Source of the DNA: Planctomycetia bacterium
GTDB lineage: Bacteria > Planctomycetota > Planctomycetia > Pirellulales > Thermoguttaceae
Direction: 5' to 3'
Assembly (NCBI GenBank): GCA_030527205.1
Contig: JAUNBG010000001.1
Location: 161,043 to 225,042, forward strand
DNA: 64,000 bases
How positions within the stretch are numbered: the stretch's first letter is position 1; each line of letters begins with the position of its first letter. The notes under the pieces were generated by a model. It did no database searches, was not told where the DNA came from, and was given only the letters and a program-made list of their open reading frames with translations. Positions 1 to 9,271 of the stretch are shown here, piece after piece. A program made the position numbers and the translations under genes.

Positions 1-48
1 TTTATATATTGCTTCAGTATTCATTCCGCGTCCATTGCATATCGATTG

Positions 49-88
49 AAACTGACGAACAAGTTATTAAACTGACGAACAAGTTATT
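49..88. repeat. 20-bp perfect tandem duplication at the 3' end of the autokinase gene
   Basis: The same 20 bases occur at 49-68 and 69-88 with no spacer. The second copy contains the TAA stop codon of the minus-strand autokinase gene (84-86), so the duplication straddles the end of the coding region. It probably arose by slippage. No function is apparent. Confidence 0.8.
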
Positions 89-2642
89 GATTTGACGAAA
101 GCGTTGAATGAGGAGGCGGCATTTGGGACGGCTCCGAAGAACTTGAATTATTTGAGTTGACGCTTGAATCTTTATAATCATAGCCGTATCCTGCTCCGTA
201 TCCGTAACACCGGCCATATCTGTGCTGTTGTTCATAACCATAACCGTATCCATATCCGTATCCGTATTTCGCATCGGTTTCCTGGGGCGTTGCAAATTCA
301 TTATAAACTGGATTCTTTTTATGGCAGTTGACAATACAACCTAAAATATTGGCATTAACTCCCTGTAAAATGCCGACGCCTTGAATGGCTGAGGAACGAT
401 CATGTTTTCGAATTCGTGTGCAATAAATTACATGATCGACATTTGTCGCAATAATCGATGTATCGGAAATCATCAAAACGGGCGGAGTATCAATCAGAAT
501 AATGTCATACTGCGGACGCAATTCGTCGAGGCATTCCTTCAAAATGGGGGTTGCCAAAAGTTCTGCTGAATTTTTTCTCGGTTTGCCGCCGGGAATAATC
601 GATAAATGCTTGATTTTCGTTGGCTGAATAATGCTGCTTAATTCAATTTTTTTCGATAAATAGTCATTGAATCCCAAGGAATTATCAATATTGAACAATT
701 TGTGAATGTTCGGTTTTCGCAGATCAAGATCAATCAAGAGAACGTTCAAATCTGTTTGGGCCAATGTAATGGCCAAGTTGCTGATAAAAAAAGTCTTGCC
801 GTCGGCAGAATAAGGACTGGTAAACTGAAGAATTTTTTTATTGCGATTTAAAACAGAAGTTTGAATGATCGTTCGAAGTTGACGAAATATTTCATTTTGC
901 GGCGAGTTTGCTGCATAATAAGAAATGAGTTGCGCAACCGGTACTCCTTGTTCCGAAGAAAGGTTTTTCTTATACTTCGATTGAAAAAAGACGGAAGGGA
1001 TCTGCATAAGAAGCGGAATACCCAAACGATTTTGAACTTCCTGAGGCGTTCTGAATGTTGTATCAATTATGTCAAGGACAATTGTAATTGAAGCGCCACA
1101 CAAAGTTCCAAACAAGATTCCCAGGAAGATATTGAACCATAAAATAGGATAAACAGGAGACTTCAACTCGATAGCCGGTTCAATGATTTCAATTTGATAA
1201 CCTCCATAATTTTTCAATAGGGCGAGCTCATCGAGTTTTTTGTCCATATTGGAACGAATGTCTTGTTGAGAAAGAACGGCCAATTTTTTCATTTCCAAGG
1301 TTTCATAAAACTGAACAATCTCTCGAACTTTTTCGTTTTGTTTATTGATATAACCGATAATTTCGGCCTGTTTTGCGAGAAGACCCTCGACTCTTTTTTC
1401 CAAAACGTTAATATAAACCTCAAGAATTTTGGGATAAGTAAACATTCCAAGTTTATTTTCTGTTACAAAAGCATTGTCAGAAATCCCCAGCTTTTCTCTT
1501 TTAATTTTTTGAAGTTCATCCAATTGACTTTGAAGTTTTGCTATCTGTTGACTGTCAGCTCCGTAACGCTGTCCCAAATCAGCCATTTTCAAATAAATAT
1601 CGGCCGTTTTTTCAACTTCAATATTGAGCGCCGCAGTCGCCATCATTGACCGAATCATATCTTCCTGACGGCTTCCTTGAGCAATCGATATGATTTTTGC
1701 CATGAAATTTCCCTCTTCGTCGCTGGCGCTCAGAATTGAGACAATTTCAGCATCAGGGATATCCTCAAATTTTCTGCCGGCAATCATTGTATTGACCTGT
1801 TTAAGTCTATTTTGATAACCAAGGACTTCAATATCAATTTCAACCTGCTTGTTTTCGAGTTCTTGCAGTTTGGCCAAATAATTGTTATTGGTTCGGTCAC
1901 CCAAATAAACCGCCGGCGTTTTATTGATATATTGTTGAAGATCTTCATTAGCCGCTTTAATTGAGGCTTCGAGATCTTCCAATCCCTTTTGAACTGTATT
2001 CGTAATAACATCGGCAGTTTGCTTATATTTTTGACGAAAATAGTTGTCAAACTGTTTTATGATTTCTTCCAGAACAATGGCCGCTTCCAACGAATCGGGC
2101 GACTTATAGGTTACAACAATGACATTGGCCTTTTTAAAATCTCCCTGGCCGCCGACTTTTGCGGAAAGATTGTCAAGGATATTTTGGCAACCCAATAAAA
2201 TGCCCTGACTAAAATCAATATTTTGGATAAACTGTTTTTTTTCCGGGGATTCATTGAGAGCGTTCCAGGTATCGGCCATAACTTTTTCGCTTTTAATTAA
2301 GGCAATAACCGTATTCATAAACTTTTCGTCAACGTTTCGACTGGTTATTTCTGAAGAACGTCCGATAAGAATCCCGGAGTTTTGATACGAAACATAAAAA
2401 GATGCCTTCGATTGATAAACATTCGGAGTTATTGTATAAAAATAAAAGGAAACTCCAATCCCAAGAATGATACAAAAGATGATAAAATGTATTCGCCTTT
2501 TGAGTATATGTAAAAGATCAAAAAAAGTCATGGATGAAAAATCATTTTGAGCATCCATACTCAGACGCGGCTGCAAAACAGAGAGGTCGTAACCGTTATT
2601 TTTTCGAGAATTAGAAAAATGACTTTTTTTGTTATTACTCAT
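84..2642 (-). CDS. Wzc/BY-type polysaccharide co-polymerase and tyrosine autokinase
   Basis: Inner-membrane protein expected to control chain length and export of an exopolysaccharide or capsule. The N-terminal Wzz-like domain has a first membrane helix (about residues 45-65), a long periplasmic coiled-coil region and a second helix preceded by the co-polymerase signature ELKSPVYPILWFN. The cytoplasmic C-terminal half is a BY-kinase: Walker A ADGKT with lysine near residue 616, Walker A' LLIDLDLRKP and Walker B IILIDTPP. The last 60 residues hold a Tyr-Gly run (YGYGYGYGYGY and further YG pairs, about residues 790-823), the expected autophosphorylation cluster but unusually regular. I chose the ATG at 2642, which has GGAAG just upstream; an in-frame TTG at 2678 would add 12 residues. 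No other polysaccharide genes are visible, perhaps because the window ends here. Family assignment is firm; the polymer is unknown. Confidence 0.93.
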   Translation of the reverse strand: MSNNKKSHFSNSRKNNGYDLSVLQPRLSMDAQNDFSSMTFFDLLHILKRRIHFIIFCIILGIGVSFYFYTITPNVYQSKASFYVSYQNSGILIGRSSEITSRNVDEKFMNTVIALIKSEKVMADTWNALNESPEKKQFIQNIDFSQGILLGCQNILDNLSAKVGGQGDFKKANVIVVTYKSPDSLEAAIVLEEIIKQFDNYFRQKYKQTADVITNTVQKGLEDLEASIKAANEDLQQYINKTPAVYLGDRTNNNYLAKLQELENKQVEIDIEVLGYQNRLKQVNTMIAGRKFEDIPDAEIVSILSASDEEGNFMAKIISIAQGSRQEDMIRSMMATAALNIEVEKTADIYLKMADLGQRYGADSQQIAKLQSQLDELQKIKREKLGISDNAFVTENKLGMFTYPKILEVYINVLEKRVEGLLAKQAEIIGYINKQNEKVREIVQFYETLEMKKLAVLSQQDIRSNMDKKLDELALLKNYGGYQIEIIEPAIELKSPVYPILWFNIFLGILFGTLCGASITIVLDIIDTTFRTPQEVQNRLGIPLLMQIPSVFFQSKYKKNLSSEQGVPVAQLISYYAANSPQNEIFRQLRTIIQTSVLNRNKKILQFTSPYSADGKTFFISNLAITLAQTDLNVLLIDLDLRKPNIHKLFNIDNSLGFNDYLSKKIELSSIIQPTKIKHLSIIPGGKPRKNSAELLATPILKECLDELRPQYDIILIDTPPVLMISDTSIIATNVDHVIYCTRIRKHDRSSAIQGVGILQGVNANILGCIVNCHKKNPVYNEFATPQETDAKYGYGYGYGYGYEQQHRYGRCYGYGAGYGYDYKDSSVNSNNSSSSEPSQMPPPHSTLSSNQ
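174..275 (-). repeat. Minisatellite-like coding repeat for the Tyr-Gly tail
   Basis: A short tandem hexanucleotide-like array (variants of CCGTAT and CCATAT on the + strand) encodes alternating Tyr and Gly codons at the C-terminus of the autokinase. Such arrays can change length by slippage, which would vary the number of phosphorylatable tyrosines. Confidence 0.6.
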
Positions 2643-3187
2643 ACAGCTTCCATTATATTTACAAATTAGCCTTGACAAGAGCGAACGTCAGGATTCATTA
2701 ATAAAAACTCAAGTAATTGAAAATCCATTTGTTTCACAAAAAACTCCGGTTTCGTAACAGTTTAGCGAAAAGAGTAAAATATGAAACAAGTTCGATACAA
2801 AAACAGGATTAAAGAGTTTAAATTATCTTATTGTCAAAATAATGCTGATTTTGTTAAATTCCAACTAAATCTATTATAGTCTTGCCGGATGAATTTGTCT
2901 AGACCTCGGGCAAAAACAGAAAAAAGAGAACTCAATGCGTAAACGTTCCGATTATTTTATTTACAGTTTAAATGAGCAGAAAGACAAAAATTCATTTATA
3001 TCTTGAAAAAGGTCAATATAATTATTGATAATCAAGCTTATGAACAACCGGATCATTAGATTCGCAGACGCGAAAATGTCAAGCAGATAAGAAAGAGGGA
3101 ACCGGTCCCTCTTTCGGGGGCGAAATAGAATTCCAGATCTGATTCAGAGAGAAAATCGGATCCGGTTTACAAAACCCAATATAAAAA
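2643..3187. other. Intergenic region between autokinase and Hsp20-like gene
   Basis: AT-rich, about 540 bases upstream of the autokinase and downstream of the Hsp20-like gene, both on the minus strand. It contains the hairpin at 3091-3115. A 32-codon ATG frame from 2781 has no convincing ribosome-binding site and no recognisable product. Nothing else is supported. Confidence 0.5.
3091..3115 (-). terminator. Perfect hairpin downstream of the Hsp20-like gene
   Basis: A 10-bp perfect stem (GAAAGAGGGA / TCCCTCTTTC) closes a 5-base loop, 73 bases past the stop of the minus-strand gene ending at 3188. On the minus strand it is followed by only a short T-containing stretch, so it is a plausible but not textbook intrinsic terminator. 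Confidence 0.5.
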
Positions 3188-3526
3188 TCAACCGCCGCAA
3201 GCAACCGGAGTAATATCGATTGTTTCGGTATATTGAAGAGGACGGCCATGTTTGACGTCTGCTTTGGGAAGCCGAATGAAAAGCGTTTCGCTTTTGTATT
3301 CCGCAGTCATATTTTCGATATGAACGCCTTCTTCAATTTCCCAACTATGAATCGGCACAAAGTCCTGACTCTCTTTCGGTTGAACAGAAAGACTCAATTT
3401 TCCGTCTGCGAGAACAAGTTGCATTGATTGACAGTTCGCACAGGGAATATGAGCTTCAATAACGTATTCGGTTTTACGATCAATCATCTGAAGTGATTGG
3501 CAAAGTTCTGATGTTGCACTTGACAT
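3188..3526 (-). CDS. Small Hsp20/alpha-crystallin-like protein
   Basis: A 112-residue protein that I place tentatively in the small heat-shock (Hsp20) family. Its C-terminal half reads like the end of an alpha-crystallin domain: GVHIENMTAEYKSETLFIRLPKA followed by a final strand. It is a paralogue of the 105-residue protein at 12227-12544 (shared EGVH-E-MT-EY, L-(I/L)RLPK, LQY-E-I-I). The N-terminal part has Cys residues in CANCQ. Such proteins hold unfolding clients without ATP; that role is inferred from the family. A strong ribosome-binding site (GGAG) lies 7-10 bases before the ATG, so the start is secure. The protein is shorter than typical family members (about 140-150 residues), with a minimal N-terminal arm. 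Confidence 0.7.
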   Translation of the reverse strand: MSSATSELCQSLQMIDRKTEYVIEAHIPCANCQSMQLVLADGKLSLSVQPKESQDFVPIHSWEIEEGVHIENMTAEYKSETLFIRLPKADVKHGRPLQYTETIDITPVACGG

Positions 3527-3991
3527 TTAATTTCTCCTTCTATGAAAATTTTTACTTGAATCAATCCAAATGAAAAGTCAGCGCTTTTCTTAATAGATTG
3601 TTTTATTGTTCGAGTCATTATTTCCTTTTTAACGTTTCCCAAATCGTCCGACCTTTTTCGAAACGATTGATTTTTGACGCTTTATTTTCTTGAAAAAAGT
3701 ATTAGCATTAAAATTTTGTCATTTTTAAGCCAAATGCTTGTTTTTCCGAAAACGTCATTCGTTACAAAAAGAGTCGTTCAATTCCAAAAACAGAAACTTG
3801 TTTCTGCGCCAGGGAAAATGAATTTGGGAAACCTGCACAAAATGAGAATACATTAAGAAATGAAAACGAATTGGCGCAAAGTATTTTTTGCAGGAATATT
3901 CTGTCTGGGGGAAAATGAGGTTTAAGGGGACAAAAATCGGGGGAATCTTTTTTATGGCAAAGTCAACTTCGACAACGATTCCTTCAAAAAG

Positions 3992-4097
3992 AATGTTCTA
4001 AAAATCTGTTGGGAACGCGGGCGTCTCGTCAGGAACTGATTTTTGTGGCGTTTTCCGAATGGAGTTTATTGCAAAAAAACAGTTTTTTTGAACTTTT
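3992..4097 (+). mobile_element. MITE-like dispersed element, copy 1
   Basis: Slightly diverged copy of the roughly 108-bp family. Left terminus AATGTTCTAAAAA, central GGGAACGCGGGCGTCTCGTC, right part GTTTATTGCAAAAAAACAG, right terminus TTTTGAACTTTTT. The termini are inverted repeats of one another. No coding capacity. Termini are more decayed than in the copy at 22194-22302. Confidence 0.75.
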
Positions 4098-4306
4098 TAT
4101 AAATAATTGTCTGACATTGCGGTTGACCGATTTAATAACCGGGAATCATCAAAAGATTTGAACCATAAAAAGGCTTTTTAGTAACTTTTCAAAAGATTAA
4201 AACTTGATCTTGCATTGATTCGAAATAATTTGTATTCTTAAAAATGATTCTCGTTTTGCGCAGTTTTTACAAAATTCTGTCGATTTGAGAAATTTTGAAA
4301 GATTCT

Positions 4307-4367
4307 GTTTCTTTTCCGTTGTTCATTATTTATCAAAATGGGAAAAATGACAAACGGAAACAGAAAC
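4307..4367. repeat. Long imperfect inverted repeat
   Basis: The arm starting GTTTCTTTTCCGTTG (4307-4327) and the arm ending CGGAAACAGAAAC (4346-4367) are inverted repeats of about 20 bases around a loop of about 18 bases. It lies 217 bases upstream of the duplicated surface-protein gene and could be a hairpin in its leader or a remnant element. Confidence 0.5.
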
Positions 4368-4583
4368 GATTTTATTCAACCGCATTGAAAGTCCGGAAAT
4401 ATTTTTTCGCAAATCGGGCAATGATCAGGAATTTCCAACGGGCTTGAGAAACTTTTTATTTTCTTATTTTTGACCGTCCTATTTGCAACCTGATTATCGA
4501 ACGAATAAAAACCCTTCTTGCGGAATGTTCTTTGTTATTATTTGAACGGCCTTATCTCATTTATATTCGGCGAGAGTTTTTCA

Positions 4584-7076
4584 ATGAAAAATAAATCCAA
4601 TAACAAATGTTTATTTGAAATTATTTTAACGAACAAATGGTCAAAAGCTTTTTTGATTTTTTCGATAATATTGTTTGGAAAAGATTTTCTGTTTGAAAAG
4701 AATTTCCATTTCGCGCTGGGTCAACAAACTTTTTCTTATGAAAACAATCCTTTGTCGTTGCCGTTTGGCGAAAATTATTCGCAAAAGAACTCAAATTTTG
4801 CCAATGTTTCTTCCCAACCCTCGTCGGCTTCTTTGCAGAGCCCTTCGAATCATTCTTCGCCTGGCCGACAAAAAAATGTTCCTTTGATGAGTTATCATCA
4901 AACAGAAGAATCTTCAACTCAACCGTCTTTGCAAAATATTGATTTTGTTTCGCCCGGTTCAAGTTCTTATGGGGCCAATCAGAATAATTCTCCCGCGCCT
5001 TTGCAGCCTGGCCAACCAGGTTTTTTAAATAATTCGTCGAATGCAATCAATCCGGTCAACCCGAGCCCGTCAACCGTTGAAAATCAAAATAATCAATCGG
5101 GAACTGCCGGGACAAATGCAACAGGAACTCCCAGAAATCCTGAGACTTCAAATTCATCCAAAGAAACGAACAATGACAAACTTTTTATTCCTTATTTAAA
5201 AAAGCCTGTCTCGGAAATGATTACAGGTCAGGACTGTTATTTGGAAGAACTTTTAAATAACTCCTATTCGCATCTGGATCGTTATCAACGCATTCATGCC
5301 TATTGGACGTTGACCGAAAAATTAGCAATTTATAATATTTATATTAAACAAATGCTGGATATTCAAGAATGTCTGAATCGTTATCCCAATATTGACAGCA
5401 TTCCGCAGAACGTTCGGCCATTATTGACAACGACTCGAATTTTGGCGCAACAAAAAATAAAAGAAGCAGAAATTGATTTTGTCATGGAACAATATCAATT
5501 CATTTCGCAATATCAAAGAAATCAATCCTATTTGAATGAAACATTATTGAACGCCAATCAATCAATTTCAAGATCAGATCAATTAAAGAAAATTCTTCCG
5601 ATTCCTGTTTCCTTGCCGACTCTTAATCCTTATCAAACCCGTTTTGAAGAAATGTCGAAAACTCGTCGACTTTCCAAAATTGCTCAAAAATTAAATCTGA
5701 CGATTCCGCTTCAATATCAAGTCATTGTCAATCGTTTAAATGAGGTCAATCAGTCGTTTATTTGCCTGAAAACGTTATTCCTTAATAAAGAATCCAAAGA
5801 AGAACAACTTTTTAACGCCCTGGAAAAAAATACTCAAGCCAAATTAAAATTTGTTCAGGCCGTTTTTACTTATAATCGAATGATCGCCGCTTATGTTTCG
5901 GAAACCGTTGGCAATCAACTTTTGGGGGAACGATATTTTTCAACGCTCAATCTTCATTATTTAACCCCTTCGCAAATTAAGAAGAAAATGGAATTGCCGA
6001 TTAATCCGGCAGCTAAAATTGATGTCGGACAAAATCGAAAACATCAAACGTTTCGACCTGTTGTTTCCCAAACGTTCATTTCAAACAATTCGATTGTTCG
6101 AGGCCAAGACCCGCTTGACCCCAATAGTCAAGCAAATTCAGTCGAATCAGACAGTTTAGATAAACCAACTGTTTCCAATTCGCCCGTTATTCCCAACGTT
6201 AATTCGCCTTCCATTCCAAACGCAACAAATTTGGATTCCAAGGCGATAACAGAACCGTCCAAACGAGAAGTTCCGGAAGAAGTCCGCCGTCAAATCAATG
6301 ATCTTTCTGCAACTCTTTTTCCAATCTTGACAGCGCAAAGCGGCGCCGGAGATTCTCCGATAATTGAAATTCCTTTAACGTTGAATGAAGCGGTTTCCAA
6401 AAGTTGGGAAGCCCGTCAACGGCTTGATATTGTTGAAGCGTATTGGAAATTACGAACAACATTATCCAAACTTGAAGTTGAAAAAACAATCGAAGCCAAA
6501 GGACGTCAAACTCTTCTTAATTTGGACAAAAATCAAAAAGAATCTCAAACCCCTTTGACCCCTGAATTGGAAAATGTAATACGAAATTATCTGGTTTTTC
6601 TGAACGACAGCCTGGCTCGTATTGCCAGTTTGAAAATAGCGGTTCGCAATGAACAGATCGAATTAATGACCAAAATGAATCGAGCAACAGAAAATGGTTG
6701 GCCGATTCCAACAACGCTTCCTTTTGCCGGCCCAACTTATAATCTCGAGTCGGATCGAAACTTGCGCTTCAATTTTATCCTGTTGACCGAAAGCGTTTTA
6801 ATTCCTGAAAAAATGAAAGCCATTGAAGAATTTTCGATCAAAATGGGGCCAAAAGAAAATCTTTTACAGCCAGAAATAAATGCTTTCGCAAATAATGAAG
6901 ACGCAATCATTTATTTGAAAATTCTCGATAATAAGCGCTCAATGGCTCTTTCATTCATTCAAATGATTGAATCGTTAAATATTTCCGTCGCTCGATATGT
7001 TTCCAATTATTCCGAATCATTTATCCCCAATGACATTTTCATTAACAGTCTTATCGGAAGCGTCGGAACGGAATGA
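4584..7076 (+). CDS. Exported helical protein with an internal duplication
   Basis: An 830-residue protein of unknown function. An N-terminal hydrophobic segment (about residues 21-35, AFLIFSIILFG) acts as signal or anchor. Residues about 45-205 are rich in Ser, Asn, Gln and Pro and probably disordered. Two helical modules follow, at about 216-440 and 593-815, and they appear homologous: YQRIHAYWTLTEKLAIYN matches RLDIVEAYWKLRTTLSKLE, and FVQAVFTYNRMIAAYVSE matches FIQMIESLNISVARYVSN. A second low-complexity linker (about 520-570) separates them. LTLNEAV followed by long helices recalls TolC-type outer-membrane efflux proteins, but I cannot establish that. I chose the ATG at 4584 because it directly precedes the hydrophobic segment; an upstream frame from 4518 is open. 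The gene stands alone, convergent with the GH43-like gene. Confidence 0.8.
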   Translation: MKNKSNNKCLFEIILTNKWSKAFLIFSIILFGKDFLFEKNFHFALGQQTFSYENNPLSLPFGENYSQKNSNFANVSSQPSSASLQSPSNHSSPGRQKNVPLMSYHQTEESSTQPSLQNIDFVSPGSSSYGANQNNSPAPLQPGQPGFLNNSSNAINPVNPSPSTVENQNNQSGTAGTNATGTPRNPETSNSSKETNNDKLFIPYLKKPVSEMITGQDCYLEELLNNSYSHLDRYQRIHAYWTLTEKLAIYNIYIKQMLDIQECLNRYPNIDSIPQNVRPLLTTTRILAQQKIKEAEIDFVMEQYQFISQYQRNQSYLNETLLNANQSISRSDQLKKILPIPVSLPTLNPYQTRFEEMSKTRRLSKIAQKLNLTIPLQYQVIVNRLNEVNQSFICLKTLFLNKESKEEQLFNALEKNTQAKLKFVQAVFTYNRMIAAYVSETVGNQLLGERYFSTLNLHYLTPSQIKKKMELPINPAAKIDVGQNRKHQTFRPVVSQTFISNNSIVRGQDPLDPNSQANSVESDSLDKPTVSNSPVIPNVNSPSIPNATNLDSKAITEPSKREVPEEVRRQINDLSATLFPILTAQSGAGDSPIIEIPLTLNEAVSKSWEARQRLDIVEAYWKLRTTLSKLEVEKTIEAKGRQTLLNLDKNQKESQTPLTPELENVIRNYLVFLNDSLARIASLKIAVRNEQIELMTKMNRATENGWPIPTTLPFAGPTYNLESDRNLRFNFILLTESVLIPEKMKAIEEFSIKMGPKENLLQPEINAFANNEDAIIYLKILDNKRSMALSFIQMIESLNISVARYVSNYSESFIPNDIFINSLIGSVGTE

Positions 7077-7394
7077 TTTATTCCGCTGACTGAATCGCGG
7101 ATCGTTGAGACGCAAGCCTTGTTTGTAAGTCCTGAACGACAAATCAATCTCTTTTGCGCGAAACCTTGCGTCCATTCCGGATTCGATATATTTGACCTAA
7201 ATTCTGATTGAATTCTTAATGAAAACGATTATGGGCGTTCGCTCATTTAAATCAAACGCCCCAGCTTTTCTCAATGATCTTCTTCTCGGAAAAATCGGAT
7301 TGCGTTATTGTTCCGCGTTAAGTTTCGCCTTCGACGGGCGCCCTTTGCATTGACCTTTTTTGATTCATTTACGAAAAACTGGTCTTAAGTAAAA
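7077..7394. other. Convergent intergenic region with a hairpin
   Basis: Lies between the 3' ends of two convergent genes. It contains an inverted repeat GGGCGTT (7233-7239) / AACGCCC (7255-7261) with a 15-base loop, a possible shared terminator though without a strong T-tract. Nothing else is seen. Confidence 0.45.
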
Positions 7395-8468
7395 TCAAAA
7401 TTCTTCGCAAAGAACTTTGGGATAAAATTTTGAGGTCGAATCGGACTCCCAACCAATTTTGACTCGAGAAAGAAACCAATCTTTTCCTTTGGTTTTATTC
7501 CCCTGGAAAAAAAGCCAGGTTTGACCTTTCTCATCAACAAAGATCCCCGGATGTCCCGATTCTGATTCGTTCCATTGTCCCGTTGGACCGTTGGGAATAA
7601 ATGGCAAATTCCAAACCCGACGCCAAACAATTCCGTCATTGCTTATTGCCAGGCCTATCTGTTGCGGATCATTATTAAACCCGCCGGCATAAAACATATA
7701 AAGTTTCCCGTTTTTCTCGATTATGGTTGGCGCTTCAATACAATTGGTTTCCCAATTGAGTTCCGGTTCAAGAATCGATCCGTCAAAAGCCAATTTCCAA
7801 CGCTCCGGTCTGAATTCCTGTTCTGGATCAGACGCATTTGCGTCTATTATTTCGGCGGTCGCAACAACAAGTTTTTGCTTTTTGCCTTCTGGATCTCGCG
7901 TTGCCGCATAAAGAAACCATTGATTCTCAAATGAGATCAATTCGGCATCAATGGCCCGACCGTTTGTCCAATTCCCCTTTGGATGAAAAATCGGATTTTG
8001 CGAATGCGGTCGAAAATGAGTTCCGTCGTTTGACCAGGCGCAACAAATGGCGTCTTTTGGGCCGTTTCCATAGGTTTGGTAAAACAGAAAAACTTTATCT
8101 GATATAACTTTTGCGCAAGGAGCGCAAAGTCCTTTTTCGTCGCATTCCTGCATTGGAAGAATATTGGCCAAAAATTCCCAATGGATTAAATCAGAACTTT
8201 CTGCAACTCCGATCGTCCAGCCAAATTCCCGATTTCCAATTTTTTGCGGCGGAAAAGAAAAATAAAGCAAATAACGATCCTGAAAACGAACAACGGACGG
8301 ATCTTTCGAAAAAGTTCCCGAGGCCCAATGCATTAATGGATTCTTTAACGCAGGAAAATCTTCCGGCGTTATTGAAGTTTCGATATTTTGACCTAAAGCG
8401 AACGAAACGAAAAATGTTAGATATAACGACATAAAAAACAAAGAACAATGCCATTTTGTTCGTTTCAT
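7395..8468 (-). CDS. Secreted GH43/GH32-like five-bladed beta-propeller protein
   Basis: A 357-residue protein with a Sec signal peptide (hydrophobic to about residue 25, cleavage near FALG-Q). The rest reads as a five-bladed propeller of the GH43/GH32/DUF1861 kind. DPSVVRFQDRYLLYFS, AIDAELISFENQWFLYAATR and EAPTIIEKNGKLYMFYAGG are blade-type repeats that carry acidic residues in the positions expected for nucleophile, pKa modulator and general acid. It probably cleaves or binds a plant- or host-derived glycan outside the cytoplasm; substrate unknown. AAGGA lies about 9 bases before the ATG. It precedes, on the same strand, nothing closer than 600 bases. The GH99-like gene upstream on the same strand is the likely functional neighbour. 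Confidence 0.8.
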   Translation of the reverse strand: MKRTKWHCSLFFMSLYLTFFVSFALGQNIETSITPEDFPALKNPLMHWASGTFSKDPSVVRFQDRYLLYFSFPPQKIGNREFGWTIGVAESSDLIHWEFLANILPMQECDEKGLCAPCAKVISDKVFLFYQTYGNGPKDAICCAWSNDGTHFRPHSQNPIFHPKGNWTNGRAIDAELISFENQWFLYAATRDPEGKKQKLVVATAEIIDANASDPEQEFRPERWKLAFDGSILEPELNWETNCIEAPTIIEKNGKLYMFYAGGFNNDPQQIGLAISNDGIVWRRVWNLPFIPNGPTGQWNESESGHPGIFVDEKGQTWLFFQGNKTKGKDWFLSRVKIGWESDSTSKFYPKVLCEEF

Positions 8469-8514
8469 AAAAGTTTTTCCTTATTTTGATTTTTCTGTTT
8501 GGAAATTTGTCAAA

Positions 8515-8622
8515 GTAAGTTCCAAAACCCGCTGGGAGCGCGAACGTCTCGTCCGCTGGAACTGGTTTTTGCGACGTTTTCCGAATTGAGTTTATTGTAA
8601 AAACAGGTTTTTAGAACTTTCT
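8515..8622 (+). mobile_element. MITE-like dispersed element, copy 2
   Basis: Left terminus AAGTTCCAAAACC, central hairpin core CGAACGTCTCGTCCG, internal GCGACGTTTTCCGAATTGAG, right terminus GGTTTTTAGAACTTTC. The termini are inverted repeats. No open reading frame of its own. It lies 47 bases upstream of the GH43-like gene start, inside that gene's probable promoter region. Confidence 0.85.
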
Positions 8623-8817
8623 TCAAGGATAAACGCAAGAATGCCCCTTCATATTCAAGTCCATAAAAAATCCCCGATTATTGCGTTCGCAATTTCAGCA
8701 ACGACAAACTGGTCTAAAAGCGAACCCTGTCGCCAAAATCAGCTCCAAAAATCGCTCGATTTTTTTCTTCATAAAAATATAAACTGCAATTTTCCCGATT
8801 TTTGTAATGATATTGAA

Positions 8818-8995
8818 AATTTTCGCGCGGCGACGCGGCGGAAACGCAAAGACGCTTTCTTTTTGAAACTTCCGATTTCGTCGTTATTAAAAGCGCTTTT
8901 AAAACGGCAGTCCCTTTTGAAAAATATTCGTTTGGGTCGCCCGTTTTTGGAGTTTTTATCCTGCTCGCCGCGTCGCCGCGCCGTTGCGCGAAAAT
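8818..8995. repeat. GC-rich inverted-repeat structure
   Basis: Arms TTTTCGCGCGGCGACGCGGC (from 8818) and CGCCGCGTCGCCGCGCCG (from 8967, continuing to GCGCGAAAAT) are inverted repeats with one short insertion, spaced about 125 bases. The GC content is far above the surroundings. The part with AACGCAAAGACGC resembles the direct repeats at 63668 and 63810, suggesting one dispersed family. Confidence 0.55.
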
Positions 8996-9271
8996 CTTTT
9001 TTCCGACGGATAATGTTCTATTCTGTGTCGCGAAAAAAATCGGGAAAAGAACTTCCTTAAAGGGTTATCGATTAAATATTGATTCAAATTTCAATCGTTC
9101 GCCGCGCGGTTCGCAATCAAAAAAACGAGTTTTGTTTTGACATTCGAATCAAAAATAGGCGGCTTTTTCTTCAAAACAATATTCATTCCAGAAACTTTTT
9201 TGTAACGAAAAGTTTTGAATCGTTGCCTTCAATAACAAAATAACGAACAACTGACTCGATAGCCCCGGCAA

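Larger units (their letters stand above)
3527..4583. other. 1-kb intergenic region with an inverted-repeat element
   Basis: No supported gene. It separates a minus-strand gene from a plus-strand gene, so promoters for both should lie here. It holds the dispersed element copy at 3992-4097 and a long imperfect hairpin at 4307-4367. A 60-codon frame at 3674-3856 has no recognisable product. Confidence 0.6.
8469..9271. other. 800-bp intergenic region with two repeat elements
   Basis: No supported gene. It holds the dispersed inverted-repeat element at 8515-8622 and a GC-rich inverted-repeat structure at 8818-8995. A 139-codon frame at 8641-9060 runs through that repeat and encodes an Arg/Lys-rich sequence without family resemblance, so I do not call it. 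Confidence 0.6.

Noticed and set aside
14..334. 106-codon minus-strand frame rich in Met, Thr and Asp
   Set aside because: It is an out-of-frame reading of the Tyr-Gly repeat region of the autokinase; the regular repeat keeps all frames open.
8641..9060. 139-codon plus-strand frame
   Set aside because: It runs through the GC-rich inverted repeat and encodes an Arg/Lys-rich sequence with no family pattern and no clear ribosome-binding site.
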